Part shown: piece after piece, positions 45,506 to 55,502 of the stretch | How positions within the stretch are numbered: the first letter of the stretch is position 1 | Layout: each line of letters begins with the position of its first letter | Assembly (NCBI GenBank): GCA_020630915.1 | Contig: JAHDIF010000001.1 | Coordinates: forward strand, 62,001-126,000 | Source: Dokdonia sp. | Lineage (GTDB): Bacteria > Bacteroidota > Bacteroidia > Flavobacteriales > Flavobacteriaceae | Direction of reading: 5' to 3' | DNA: 64,000 nt | Translations under genes and position numbers: made by a program | The notes under the pieces: model-generated | Seen by the model: the letters and a program-made list of their open reading frames with translations, nothing else | The model's database searches: none | Told to the model about the DNA's origin: nothing

Positions 45506-47254
45506 TTATTTTACACCGTGCATGAGACGTTTTAGTAAAGGGTTCATAAGCATTACTAAAACTCCTGCACCTGCTGGTATAAAGAAAAATAACATAAAAA
45601 ATGTAGAGAGTGAATACTCTTCTGTTACTTGATCAATCATCCCACCAGTACTTCCGGCAAGCTTATTCCCTATGGCAATTGCTAAATACCAAATTCCAAA
45701 CATAAACGCGATCATTCTAGCAGGAACCAATTTACTTAAGTAAGACAATCCCACTGGAGACAGACATAATTCTCCCATAGTATGGAAAAAATATGCAAAA
45801 ACTAACCAAATCATACTTACCGCTGCTGTTTTAGCTCCTTGTGGAATATCTGAAGATCCGTAAGCTAATGCAAGAAAACCAATACCTAATAAAATTAGTC
45901 CAAAACCATATTTTACAGCAGCACTAGGGTTGTATTTACTTTCCCATAATCTAGAAAATAGAGGGGCGAAAATTATAATAAACAATGAGTTTAATACGCT
46001 AAACCAAGAAGCTGGAACCTCCGGAGCTTCAGCAGTAAACTGCTCATAAAGCATCGTTATTACGAGTGCCCAAATAATAACAAAACTAACAGCTAGAATT
46101 ATATTACCCAGTGCATACTTACTAAAAGTATTTTTAAATAGTTTCCAAAGCACCCAAGTGATTACTGCTAAGGGTATAATGGTAATTAGGGTATTTACGA
46201 TAATAAAAATCTTACCAGCTCCACCTTCAAGAACTCTATCTGTATAATCACCCGCAAAAATGGTCATAGACCCTCCTGCCTGCTCAAAAGCAGCCCAAAA
46301 GAAAACAGTGAAGAATGCAAATATTGAAACAGCTATCATCTTATCTCTAACAATAGTAGTATAACGTGCAATCCTAGAAATCAACAAGAAAATAAAAAGC
46401 ACTAAGGCCAATAAAATCATAAAGTTAGATCCTGAAAGATTACCCACATTAAAATCAAAAAGATTAGTGCCCCCAATCTTAGACATTGGATCGTTTATTA
46501 TCCAAACAAGACCTATAACGGCACTTACAACTATAAGTACCTTATCAACCATCGTAAACGGGTTTAATTTATCTACTGCTTCATCTATAGTAGGTCTTCC
46601 TGTTTCTTCATCTGGTTTCAAGCCAATATGCCCAAATATCCCTTGGGTAAAGTAAAATTGTAACATACCAAAAAACATAAAAATCCCAGCTAGACCAAAG
46701 CCCCAGCCCCAGCCCCACTGTTCTCCAAGATATCCGCACAATAGAATTCCTAAGAAGGCACCCGCATTTACACCCATATAATAGATTGTAAAAGCACCGT
46801 CTTTTTTATGAGAGTGATTGTCGTACATCTGTGAAATAATAGATGTCATTGTAGGTTTAAAAAAGCCGTTACCCGCGACTAGCAAGAAAAGCCCAATGTA
46901 AAGCATAGCAGGTGTTTCGAGTGCCATTGCTGCGTGTCCTAAAGTCATAATAAGTGCTCCAAGTACTACAGCTTTTCTATAACCGATAAGCTTATCTGCA
47001 ATATATCCACCTATTATCGGTGTTAAGTACACAAGAGAGGTGTATGTTCCGTATAATGCTAGTGCATGTTCTCTGGGCCACGCCCATCCTTCATCAAATA
47101 GTGAGGACGTTAGAAACAAAACCAAAAGTGCCCGCATTCCATAGTAAGAAAAACGCTCCCACATTTCTGTAAAGAACAAAACGAATAATCCTGAGGGATG
47201 TCCTAATACACTAGACTTAGGATCAAAAAAATGGTCTGTTGTGTCCGTATTCAT
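45506..47254 (-). CDS. Proton-coupled oligopeptide transporter (POT/PTR family), long form
   Basis: Imports di- and tripeptides with protons, 582 residues. The ExxER motif is in FFTEMWERFSYYGMRALLVL; GGYIADKLIGYRK and the FYxxINxG-like FTIYYMGVNAGAFLGI are family signatures; TM7 reads FFWAAFEQAGGSMTIFAG. Between TM6 and TM8 it has about four more hydrophobic segments than the neighbouring paralogue, some 120 residues. Last gene of DPP-IV / POT / POT on the minus strand. Confidence 0.93.
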   Translation of the reverse strand: MNTDTTDHFFDPKSSVLGHPSGLFVLFFTEMWERFSYYGMRALLVLFLTSSLFDEGWAWPREHALALYGTYTSLVYLTPIIGGYIADKLIGYRKAVVLGALIMTLGHAAMALETPAMLYIGLFLLVAGNGFFKPTMTSIISQMYDNHSHKKDGAFTIYYMGVNAGAFLGILLCGYLGEQWGWGWGFGLAGIFMFFGMLQFYFTQGIFGHIGLKPDEETGRPTIDEAVDKLNPFTMVDKVLIVVSAVIGLVWIINDPMSKIGGTNLFDFNVGNLSGSNFMILLALVLFIFLLISRIARYTTIVRDKMIAVSIFAFFTVFFWAAFEQAGGSMTIFAGDYTDRVLEGGAGKIFIIVNTLITIIPLAVITWVLWKLFKNTFSKYALGNIILAVSFVIIWALVITMLYEQFTAEAPEVPASWFSVLNSLFIIIFAPLFSRLWESKYNPSAAVKYGFGLILLGIGFLALAYGSSDIPQGAKTAAVSMIWLVFAYFFHTMGELCLSPVGLSYLSKLVPARMIAFMFGIWYLAIAIGNKLAGSTGGMIDQVTEEYSLSTFFMLFFFIPAGAGVLVMLMNPLLKRLMHGVK

Positions 47255-47264
47255 AATCTTAATT

Positions 47265-48656
47265 TTAATTGTCGGCTAATTCAAAGCCTTCGGCTTCTTC
47301 GTACTTCATTTCTCTCTCATTATCTTCTGCTCCGTGTGTGAGACTCTCAAGTTTCTTTCTAAAAACCATTACAACGAGACCAAAGATGACACAGAAACCA
47401 GCGATTCCTGTAAAAATGGTAAACTCTCCTAATTTTTCTGATGCCTCACCTAAAAGACCTGCCAGTTTATTTCCAAAGCCGGTCATAGCAAAATAAACAC
47501 CCATCATAATAGAGGCGTATTTTACCGGTGCTAGTTTGGTTATGTAAGACAACGCTACTGGTGAAATACAAAGCTCACCTATGGTATGAAATAGGTAAGC
47601 TAATACTAACCAGAACATTGCAGATGAACCAGTACTTTCAAACTCAGAAGATGCAGCTGACATAAAGAAGAAACCTGTCCCCATAATAATTAAACCCATT
47701 ATCATTTTAAATAAAGATGTAGACAATTTTCCTTTTAATTTTCTTTTTGCCCAATAGGCTGCAACCGTAGTCCCCAGAAATATTATGAACATAGCATTTA
47801 AAGATTGAAACCAAGATGCAGGGACTTCAAATCCCATAAGCATTCTGTTAGTATTGTCCTTTGCGTATATATTCATAAGTCCTCCAGCTTGCTCAAAGGC
47901 TCCCCAGAACACAATAACAAGTAAAAAAGAAATAAATAGAACTACAATCCTATCTTTCTCAACCTTTGTTAAAGGTCTCTTGAGTGCTTCTTTATCTTCT
48001 TTGTTAGTAGATTTTCCAAGATAATTCCCTACGTGTTTTAAATGTTTTTGTCCAGCTACATATTGAATAAGACCAAGAGCCATTCCAATACCTGCAAGAC
48101 CAAATCCATAGTGCCATCCATATACTTCCCCCACATATCCCACAATTAGACTAGAAAGAAAAGCTCCCACATTAATACCTATATAAAATATAGTAAAACC
48201 TTTATCTCTTCGAATATCTCCTTGCTTGTAAAGCCCTCCTACCATCGTAGAAATATTAGGTTTAAGCATTCCTACACCAGAAATAATAAGTCCTAATCCA
48301 GTATAAAATGCCCACATCTCTTCAATGGCCAATATACTGTGTCCTGCAACCAATAATATTCCACCTACTAATACCGATTTTCGTTGACCTAGTATTTTAT
48401 CTGCTATTATCCCTCCAGGAATGGATGCCACATAAACGAGCATTGTATAGGTCCCATATAGAGAAAGTGCGTCTCCATTAGACCATCCTAGACCAGCATT
48501 ATCTGCTGTAGCCTCTGCTACTAGGTACAATACTAGTATCGCTCTCATCCCATAGTACGAAAAACGTTCCCACATCTCTGTAAAAAATAGCACATACAGC
48601 CCTACCGGATGTCCAAATAATTCCTTTTCATGGGCCTGTTTAGTAAGTGTAGACAT
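47265..48656 (-). CDS. Proton-coupled oligopeptide transporter (POT/PTR family), short form
   Basis: A 463-residue paralogue of the adjacent transporter, with the same landmarks: FFTEMWERFSYYGMRAILVL, GGIIADKILGQRKS, GFTIFYIGINVGAFLSSLIV and VFWGAFEQAGGLMNIYAKD. It has about 12 helices and lacks the inserted helices of the long form; the sequence on both sides of the missing segment is intact (FEVPASWFQSLNAMFIIFLG), so this is a true compact form and not a frameshift. It lies 24 nt after the DPP-IV stop and 10 nt before the other POT gene. Confidence 0.93.
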   Translation of the reverse strand: MSTLTKQAHEKELFGHPVGLYVLFFTEMWERFSYYGMRAILVLYLVAEATADNAGLGWSNGDALSLYGTYTMLVYVASIPGGIIADKILGQRKSVLVGGILLVAGHSILAIEEMWAFYTGLGLIISGVGMLKPNISTMVGGLYKQGDIRRDKGFTIFYIGINVGAFLSSLIVGYVGEVYGWHYGFGLAGIGMALGLIQYVAGQKHLKHVGNYLGKSTNKEDKEALKRPLTKVEKDRIVVLFISFLLVIVFWGAFEQAGGLMNIYAKDNTNRMLMGFEVPASWFQSLNAMFIIFLGTTVAAYWAKRKLKGKLSTSLFKMIMGLIIMGTGFFFMSAASSEFESTGSSAMFWLVLAYLFHTIGELCISPVALSYITKLAPVKYASIMMGVYFAMTGFGNKLAGLLGEASEKLGEFTIFTGIAGFCVIFGLVVMVFRKKLESLTHGAEDNEREMKYEEAEGFELADN

Positions 48657-48680
48657 ATATAATTGTGTTTAGTTAGGTTA

Positions 48681-50870
48681 TTAAAGTTTTTCCTTGATAA
48701 AATTAGTCATCATCGTATACAGATGGTAGCGTGTATTGCCTCCATAAATACCGTGATTTTTATCTGGATAATTAAAGTAGGTAAATTGCTTATTTGCCTG
48801 CACAAGCGCTTCGACCAAGCGCGTGGTATTCTGTACGTGCACATTATCATCTGCGCTGCCATGCACGAGCATAAAATCTCCTTTAAGCTTCTCTACGTGA
48901 GACATAGGTGAGTTTTTATCATATCCCGATGGGTTTTCTTGTGGTGTTTGCATATAGCGCTCTGTGTAGATAGTATCATAAAAACGCCAACTCGTAACTG
49001 GTGCTACTGCAATGGCCATTTTAAAGGTATCTGCTCCTTGAAACAAACAGTTAGACGCCATAAAACCTCCGTAACTCCATCCCCAGATTCCTATTCTATC
49101 TGCATCAATATACGCGCGCTTTCCTAAAGCTTGCGCTGCGGCGATTTGATCTTGTACTTCGTATTTACCTAATTCCTTTTGAGTAACTTTCTTAAAGTCT
49201 CTTCCTTTAAGCCCTGTTCCTCTTGGGTCTACACAAACTACAATATAACCTTCTTGTGCTAGCATCTGGAACCAATAATCATTAGTCCCGCCCCAACTAT
49301 TTTTCACACTCTGAGATCCCGGCCCAGAATACTGCGTCATGAATACAGGATATTCTTTAGCATCATCAAAATCGGATGGCTTAATCATATACGCATTAAG
49401 TGAAACGCCATTTACCTCTAAGTTAAAGAACTCTTTTTGAGAAGTATTGAAACCTTCATACGTACTTTTAAGAGCATTATTATCTTTAATCGTCTTAATG
49501 ACCTTCCCGTTCTTAGCACTATTTAATGTAAACTTCCAAGGTGTATTTACATCGCTAAATGAATTAATAAAATACGTGAAGTCTGCACTAAAGTCTGCGC
49601 TATTAGAACCTGAGGCCACCGCAAGGTTTTGCTTTTTTCCTCCATGAAGTTCTATAGCATATACACCTCGATTGATAGATCCATTTTCTGAACTTTGATA
49701 AAAAATACGATCTGTATTTTGGTCATACCCGTAATAGCTCGTCACCTCCCACTCACCAGAAGTCACTTGCTGGCTCACAGAGCCATCTGCATTATGGTGA
49801 TAGATATGATTCCACCCATCTTTTTCACTGGTCCAGATAAAGCTATTATCTTCCAGAAACGTAAGATTATCTGTAACATCTACATAGGCATCATCTGTAT
49901 CTTTAAGAAGTAATTTCGTTTGATACGTATCTGCATCAAACATATATAAATACAGCTCATCTTGATGCCTATTAAGTGTTTGTATTGAGAGTTCACTAGC
50001 ATTTTTACTCCACTTTATACGAGGTATATAATACGCATTTTCTATATCTAGATTTACTCGTGTTGCCTGTACTCTTCGCGAACCTTTCATATCTAGTGTA
50101 TGCACAAAAACACTTACCTCTGCATTGGCCTCTCCAGCTTTAGGGTATTTAAAAACTTGTTGTTTTTGGTACAATTCTTTGCCATAAACATCCATAGAGA
50201 ATTCTGGCACTTTGCTTTCATCAAAACGTATGTAGGCTATCTTATTACTATCTGCACTCCAATCAAAGGCGCGTACAAAGGCAAATTCTTCCTCATATAC
50301 CCAATCTGTAATACCGTTTATGATGCTATTTTTCTCTCCATCATAGGTAATCTGATCTGTCCTTCCCGTAGCAATCGTAAAAACATACAAGTTATTATTC
50401 TTACCATAGGCAATCTTAGTACCGTCTGGAGAGAACGTAGGCTCTTGGATAAGATCATCAGATACTTTGGTTAGCTTTCGCGAAAGCGTATTATACACAT
50501 AATATTCTCCCAATGTAGACCTTCTAAAGATAGATTGAATCCTTGTAGACAATAAAACCTGCTCTTCTTCAGGACCAAATTCATAGCTTATAAAGTAGTC
50601 TAAGCCATCTATTTCTTTGCTATTAACCGGAGTTTTTACTTTGGCACCACTCTCATAATTATAGATATCTACCGTAGCTGAGCGTGTTGCGCGATCAAAA
50701 TTTTGAACAGCATATTCTGTACCATTAGACATAGAATGCAATGCTTGCAAACGTTCTGTTCTAAAGGTATTATCCTTCCATATATCATCTAATGTAATTG
50801 ATTTTTTTTGAGCAAAAACAGTGCTCGTTGCCATAAGAATTAGGGCAATTAAAAAAGTATGTAATCGCAT
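48681..50870 (-). CDS. Dipeptidyl peptidase IV (S9B family)
   Basis: Exported serine protease removing X-Pro dipeptides, 729 residues. Signal peptide MRLHTFLIALILMATSTVFA ends AFAQ. A beta-propeller (DPPIV_N, about 100-460) contains the acidic N-terminus-binding pair in DWVYEEEFAFVRAF; the hydrolase domain has the nucleophile in GIWGWSYGGFMASN, Asp in VHGSADDNVHVQ and His in PDKNHGIYGG. Followed by two POT genes, it fits a peptide-degradation-and-uptake operon. A palindrome copy lies at 50474. Confidence 0.95.
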   Translation of the reverse strand: MRLHTFLIALILMATSTVFAQKKSITLDDIWKDNTFRTERLQALHSMSNGTEYAVQNFDRATRSATVDIYNYESGAKVKTPVNSKEIDGLDYFISYEFGPEEEQVLLSTRIQSIFRRSTLGEYYVYNTLSRKLTKVSDDLIQEPTFSPDGTKIAYGKNNNLYVFTIATGRTDQITYDGEKNSIINGITDWVYEEEFAFVRAFDWSADSNKIAYIRFDESKVPEFSMDVYGKELYQKQQVFKYPKAGEANAEVSVFVHTLDMKGSRRVQATRVNLDIENAYYIPRIKWSKNASELSIQTLNRHQDELYLYMFDADTYQTKLLLKDTDDAYVDVTDNLTFLEDNSFIWTSEKDGWNHIYHHNADGSVSQQVTSGEWEVTSYYGYDQNTDRIFYQSSENGSINRGVYAIELHGGKKQNLAVASGSNSADFSADFTYFINSFSDVNTPWKFTLNSAKNGKVIKTIKDNNALKSTYEGFNTSQKEFFNLEVNGVSLNAYMIKPSDFDDAKEYPVFMTQYSGPGSQSVKNSWGGTNDYWFQMLAQEGYIVVCVDPRGTGLKGRDFKKVTQKELGKYEVQDQIAAAQALGKRAYIDADRIGIWGWSYGGFMASNCLFQGADTFKMAIAVAPVTSWRFYDTIYTERYMQTPQENPSGYDKNSPMSHVEKLKGDFMLVHGSADDNVHVQNTTRLVEALVQANKQFTYFNYPDKNHGIYGGNTRYHLYTMMTNFIKEKL

Positions 50871-51044
50871 AAATCGTTATAAGATTATAATAAGGTTGCC
50901 AATTTTACTAAAAAAAGGGGAGAAAACAGGTGTTTTGATGTTAAATACTCATTGATTGTTAAGAAATCGTTATGTAATATACATACGCCCTCCTGCCTTT
51001 CTCAACTTTCTCGTTATCTTTGTGACTTCTTCAAATAATACTAC

Positions 51045-52358
51045 ATGACCAACGCTATCTCGGGTTTTTCTAAACTTTCTAAAGCCGAAAAAATAAGCTG
51101 GATCACAAAAAATTATTTCAATGGTGATCAAAAATCCAGCAAGCTTTTACAAACTTACTGGAACTCAGACGAGCAGCTTCAGCAGTTACACGATGAGTTT
51201 ATAGAAAACACTATCTCCAATTATTACTTACCTCTAGGTGTAGCGCCCAATTTTATGATTAATGGGCAAAACTATACAATTCCTATGGCCATAGAAGAAA
51301 GCTCTGTTGTGGCAGCAGCTAGTAAAGCCGCTAAGTATTGGAGTGCAAGAGGTGGTTTTAAAACTACTGTTCTTAATACAAAAAAAGTAGGACAAGTACA
51401 TTTTACGTACACCGGAGATAAGGAAGTACTTACTTCGTTTTTTCAAGACATACTCCCTATTGTATATAAAGAAGTGCAACACATCACCACGAATATGGAG
51501 AAACGAGGCGGTGGTATTTTAGATATTGAGCTTCGTGACAAAACACAAGATATCCCTCACTATTACCAGTTGCATTGCACCTTTAACACACTAGATGCGA
51601 TGGGTGCCAACTTTATAAATAGCTGTCTAGAGCAATTTGCAAAAACTCTAGAAGAACGGTTTGAGGGAGATACCCGCTTTCGCGAAAGCAAAGACAAACT
51701 CAACATAATTATGAGCATCCTGTCTAATTATGTTCCAGAATGTATTGTACGTGCAGAGGTGAGTTGCCCTGTAAATGACTTATCAGAAAGAAACATTGAA
51801 GGAAAAGAATTTGCCGAAAAATTTGTGCAGGCAATCCGCATCGCAGAGGTTGAACCCTACAGAGCAGTAACCCATAACAAAGGCATTATGAATGGTGTAG
51901 ATGCCGTTATTCTAGCAACAGGGAACGATTTTAGAGCTGTAGAAGCCGGAATACACGCATATGCCGCCCGTAATGGCAGTTATAGCAGTCTTACGGGTGC
52001 AACTATTGAAAATGACATCTTCACCTTCTGGATAGAGCTACCGCTCGCTCTTGGGACTGTAGGAGGTCTTACAAAATTACACCCGCTAGTAAAATGGTGT
52101 TTGCAATTATTACAAAATCCCTCTGCGCAAGAATTGATGCAAATTGTTGCCGTCGCTGGCCTCGCTCAAAATTTTGCAGCCGTAAAATCACTTACGACTA
52201 CTGGCATCCAACAAGGTCATATGAAAATGCACTTGATGAACATCCTTAACCAACACAGCGCAACTGCACAAGAAAAGAAGGCAGCCGTTGAGCATTTTAA
52301 AACCACACCTGTCACGCATAGTGCCGCAGTAACTTTTATAGAAAACCTACGCAAGTGA
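51045..52358 (+). CDS. Hydroxymethylglutaryl-CoA reductase (class II-like)
   Basis: Converts HMG-CoA to mevalonate, 437 residues. ISGFSKLSKAEKISWI at the start, NYTIPMAIEESSVVAAASKA, NTLDAMGANFINSC and the nucleotide loop PLALGTVGGLTKLHP are HMGR motifs. The soluble form without membrane helices is the bacterial class. A GHMP kinase overlaps its end, which points to a biosynthetic mevalonate route to isoprenoids, as usual in Flavobacteriaceae. A palindrome copy at 51676 is read as RFRES. Confidence 0.93.
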   Translation: MTNAISGFSKLSKAEKISWITKNYFNGDQKSSKLLQTYWNSDEQLQQLHDEFIENTISNYYLPLGVAPNFMINGQNYTIPMAIEESSVVAAASKAAKYWSARGGFKTTVLNTKKVGQVHFTYTGDKEVLTSFFQDILPIVYKEVQHITTNMEKRGGGILDIELRDKTQDIPHYYQLHCTFNTLDAMGANFINSCLEQFAKTLEERFEGDTRFRESKDKLNIIMSILSNYVPECIVRAEVSCPVNDLSERNIEGKEFAEKFVQAIRIAEVEPYRAVTHNKGIMNGVDAVILATGNDFRAVEAGIHAYAARNGSYSSLTGATIENDIFTFWIELPLALGTVGGLTKLHPLVKWCLQLLQNPSAQELMQIVAVAGLAQNFAAVKSLTTTGIQQGHMKMHLMNILNQHSATAQEKKAAVEHFKTTPVTHSAAVTFIENLRK

Positions 52359-53257
52359 CCCAAAAATACTACAGTCACGGAAAATTATTACTCACAGGAG
52401 AATACGTAGTTCTTGATGGCGCTCTATCCCTCGCGCTACCCACTAAAAAAGGGCAGTTTCTTGAGGTAACGAAAACAGCAGGATCTCGCTTACATTGGCA
52501 AAGCTTTCTACAAGACAAAAAGCTATGGATAGATACCTCTTTCGATCTGCCTCTTAAAAAGAATTTTTCTAACGACAATGACATATTACATAGACTAGAA
52601 GAGGTTTTTTTTGAAGTCTATAAAAAAAGTCCCTCTTCTTTTAAAGAAGGAGTAACATTTAAGAGCTTCTTAGAATTTGATCGTTCTTGGGGACTGGGTT
52701 CTAGCTCCACACTCATTGCTAATATAGCGCAGTGGGCAGCTATAGATCCCTATGAGTTACTTGAGAACACCTTTGGCGGTAGTGGTTATGATATTGCTTG
52801 TGCCTCTGCAAAAGGACCCATCACATTTTCATTAGAGGAGAAAAGACAAAAAGTACAGGAAGTTCACTTTAACCCTCCTTTTAAGGAAGAAGTATTTTTT
52901 GTGCACCTCAATAAAAAACAAAATAGCCGTGAGAGTATTAAGCACTACAGGGCCACTCACAAAATTGATTTGAAACTCGCTATTCATACAATTTCTCAAA
53001 TTACAGCTGCTTTTATTAAGACACAACAAACAAGCGATTTTGAAAAGTTAATTTACACGCACGAAAACCTTATATCAAGTATTATCAAAACCCCTACAAT
53101 TAAAGAGCAATTTTTCTCGGACTATCCTAGAGCTATCAAAAGCCTAGGAGGGTGGGGAGGTGATTTTATACTGGTAATGGGTACTCATAAGGATATGGTC
53201 TATTTTAAAGATAAAGGGTACCACACCATTATCCCATACGAAAAAATGATATTATAA
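52355..53257 (+). CDS. GHMP kinase, probable mevalonate-pathway kinase
   Basis: A 300-residue GHMP-family kinase. Motif 1 is SHGKLLLTGEYVVLDGALSL, the ATP motif 2 is SWGLGSSSTLIANIAQW and a GGSGYDIACASAKGPI segment holds the catalytic Asp region. It starts with GTG, overlapping the HMG-CoA reductase stop by 4 nt, so the two are coupled. That context favours mevalonate or phosphomevalonate kinase, but sequence alone does not decide which step. A bidirectional terminator follows. Confidence 0.85.
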   Translation: MTQKYYSHGKLLLTGEYVVLDGALSLALPTKKGQFLEVTKTAGSRLHWQSFLQDKKLWIDTSFDLPLKKNFSNDNDILHRLEEVFFEVYKKSPSSFKEGVTFKSFLEFDRSWGLGSSSTLIANIAQWAAIDPYELLENTFGGSGYDIACASAKGPITFSLEEKRQKVQEVHFNPPFKEEVFFVHLNKKQNSRESIKHYRATHKIDLKLAIHTISQITAAFIKTQQTSDFEKLIYTHENLISSIIKTPTIKEQFFSDYPRAIKSLGGWGGDFILVMGTHKDMVYFKDKGYHTIIPYEKMIL

Positions 53258-53259
53258 TT

Positions 53260-53287
53260 AAAAAGGGTCGCTAACGCGACCCTTTTT
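53260..53287. terminator. Bidirectional terminator
   Basis: Arms AAAAAGGGTCGC and GCGACCCTTTTT around a TAAC loop, between the convergent GHMP kinase and foldase genes. Confidence 0.9.
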
Positions 53288-53307
53288 AATATCTATGCAA
53301 CTGCTTT

Positions 53308-55425
53308 TTAATAGAAAGTTGCTCTATTATCTTCTATATCTGCCGCTTCTTTAAGAGCTTCAAGAACCTTTGCAGTAACACCCGCTCTGGCTGTATTTGC
53401 AACTTGATTAGCATATACCCCATAATTCTCTAAGGTCGGTGCTTCGGTTATTTTTGTAGCTTTTACTATATATACTCCTCTTTCACCTTGGATAGGATCT
53501 GACACCTCTCCTTCTTTAAGTGCAAAAGCTGCGCCTACCACTTTAGGCTCATTTCCTGCACCTGCAATCGTCGTACTCGCCATATTGATAGCACCTGCAG
53601 TTTTTACTATTTGACCTTGACTGCTCGCTATCTCATCTAGCGTACTTCCAGAAATACCAGACATTATTTTTGAAGCTTTCTTTTCATTTCTTAAAATAGG
53701 TGTTACTCTACCGGAGACATCTTCTACAGCCATGAGACCTTTCTTTCTTTTTGTAGTAAGCTGAGCAACAATATAACCATCATTAGTCTGGAAACGTTTA
53801 ATATCTCCCACACTTGCATCTTCTTCAAAAGTCCATTGTACAATGCTACGCTGACTTCCCTCTCCAGGCAAACTTTCTTCCATAGCTAGCATTCGATTTA
53901 CAGGGCGTACTGTATATCCTTTATCCTTAGCCACCTCGGCAAAGTCACCATCGTTTGCCGCAATCTCAAATTTTTGTGTTGTGTTATATACTTCTGAGAT
54001 CGTTTTATCTGAAGGAAGAATCTCTTTAGCAACTGTTGCCACTTTAATAGCTTTCTTTTTACCTGTTTGCTTTTGAACTTCTATTATATGAAAACCAAAG
54101 TCGGTCTTAACAACTTTAAGATCCCCTACATTTCCTTCAAAAATAAAGTCATTGTATTCTGGAGTAAACTGTCCATATGGAGTATTTTCATATTCTCCAC
54201 CATTATCCTTACTTCCTTGGTCATCAGAAAACTCTTTTGCTAGGTCAGCAAATTTTGACCTGTTTCTTCTAACTACATTGTACAGACTATCTGCAGTAGA
54301 TTGCGCAACCTCCTTAGTTCTTGTCGCCTGAGAACGAAGTGCTCCTTGATACGCAAGTAATATGTGTCTTGAACTCACTGAATCTGGTATTTGCTTAGTC
54401 TCTACAATACGAGCTAGCTTCATATAGTTTCCATCTTTGTAAGGACCATACACGGCTCCTACCCCTAATTGCATTAGGGTATCTGCCGCTACCTTAGGCA
54501 ATTGATTCTTAAACATAAAACGATCCTGGTAAGGCAGATCTGAATTCTCTGCAACAAATTCTGCTATATCTTGTGCTGCTGCAAAACCTGGAAGGGTGTC
54601 ATTTAATTTTGTCGCTCTATTAGGCAACACACGCTCATTAATAAGTTTAGCAAGAGACGTTTTAAGAGCATTCTCATCCTCTAAAGATGCCTTTTCTTCA
54701 AACTTCACATAACGTATACTTCTAGATGCTTCTGTTTCAAATTCATCTTTATGATCTTTAATATAGGATGCAATCTCCTCCTTACTTACCTCAACATCTT
54801 CATCTGGAATGGTTGTGTAAGGGATTTGAACAAATTGAATATCTACTTTATTCCCATCTAGTTTATAAGCCACTTCACCGTCCTTAAGTGTTGCACCTAA
54901 GCCTGCTTTTACAAGATTGTAGTAAATGTTTTGTTTCTCTGTTGTTGCAAGGCTATTTTCAAAAGTTACCCAAGATGCATAATCATCTGGATTTCCACTT
55001 TCTTTAAGCGTGGCGATAAACTCTTGCATTTTCCCCTCAGAGAAAAACCCTGTATCGTCCTGAAAACGAGTATCATTCTGAAGTGCTGTTTTCAATAACT
55101 CATTAAGTCTATCTGGCCCCACAGCAATTCCTAGCTCTTCATACTCATTTTCTAATACCACACGATTCACCTCTTGATTCCATACCGTATTTACGGCTCT
55201 CGTTTGTGTCGCGCTAGGCCCTAAATTACGTGACTGTTGCTCTACTTTTCTAGCAAAATCATCTCGATCTATGTTCACACCATTAATGGAAGCTACTCTG
55301 TTTTGTTTGGCAGAATCAAAGCCTCCATTTTTAAATACATCTGCAAGTACAAATGCAAATAATGCCATTGCTATAATAATGATCAAAAAAAGTGATCGTT
55401 GTCTAATTTTATTTAAAATTGCCAT
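53308..55425 (-). CDS. PpiD/SurA-type periplasmic peptidyl-prolyl isomerase
   Basis: Membrane-anchored foldase, 705 residues from ATG 55425. I prefer this start because MAILNKIRQRSLFLIIIIAM is the standard PpiD-type N-terminal anchor; the longer frame adds 21 unlikely residues. A SurA_N_3 chaperone region follows (about 35-330), then a parvulin domain with SRHILLAYQGALRS and NGGEYENTPYGQFTPEYNDF, and a second, less regular PPIase-like segment. It should help fold outer-membrane and T9SS substrates. First gene after the terminator on the minus strand. Confidence 0.9.
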   Translation of the reverse strand: MAILNKIRQRSLFLIIIIAMALFAFVLADVFKNGGFDSAKQNRVASINGVNIDRDDFARKVEQQSRNLGPSATQTRAVNTVWNQEVNRVVLENEYEELGIAVGPDRLNELLKTALQNDTRFQDDTGFFSEGKMQEFIATLKESGNPDDYASWVTFENSLATTEKQNIYYNLVKAGLGATLKDGEVAYKLDGNKVDIQFVQIPYTTIPDEDVEVSKEEIASYIKDHKDEFETEASRSIRYVKFEEKASLEDENALKTSLAKLINERVLPNRATKLNDTLPGFAAAQDIAEFVAENSDLPYQDRFMFKNQLPKVAADTLMQLGVGAVYGPYKDGNYMKLARIVETKQIPDSVSSRHILLAYQGALRSQATRTKEVAQSTADSLYNVVRRNRSKFADLAKEFSDDQGSKDNGGEYENTPYGQFTPEYNDFIFEGNVGDLKVVKTDFGFHIIEVQKQTGKKKAIKVATVAKEILPSDKTISEVYNTTQKFEIAANDGDFAEVAKDKGYTVRPVNRMLAMEESLPGEGSQRSIVQWTFEEDASVGDIKRFQTNDGYIVAQLTTKRKKGLMAVEDVSGRVTPILRNEKKASKIMSGISGSTLDEIASSQGQIVKTAGAINMASTTIAGAGNEPKVVGAAFALKEGEVSDPIQGERGVYIVKATKITEAPTLENYGVYANQVANTARAGVTAKVLEALKEAADIEDNRATFY

Positions 55426-55502
55426 CCTTGTTATGTTTATGCTACAATAGTGGGCGAAAATACCATTTTCTCCTAAAATAAAAAACAAAAAAGCGTGATG
55501 AT

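Noticed and set aside
47265-48656. Frameshift or pseudogene in the short POT transporter
   Set aside because: The frame is intact across the missing region and all later motifs are present; it is a compact form.
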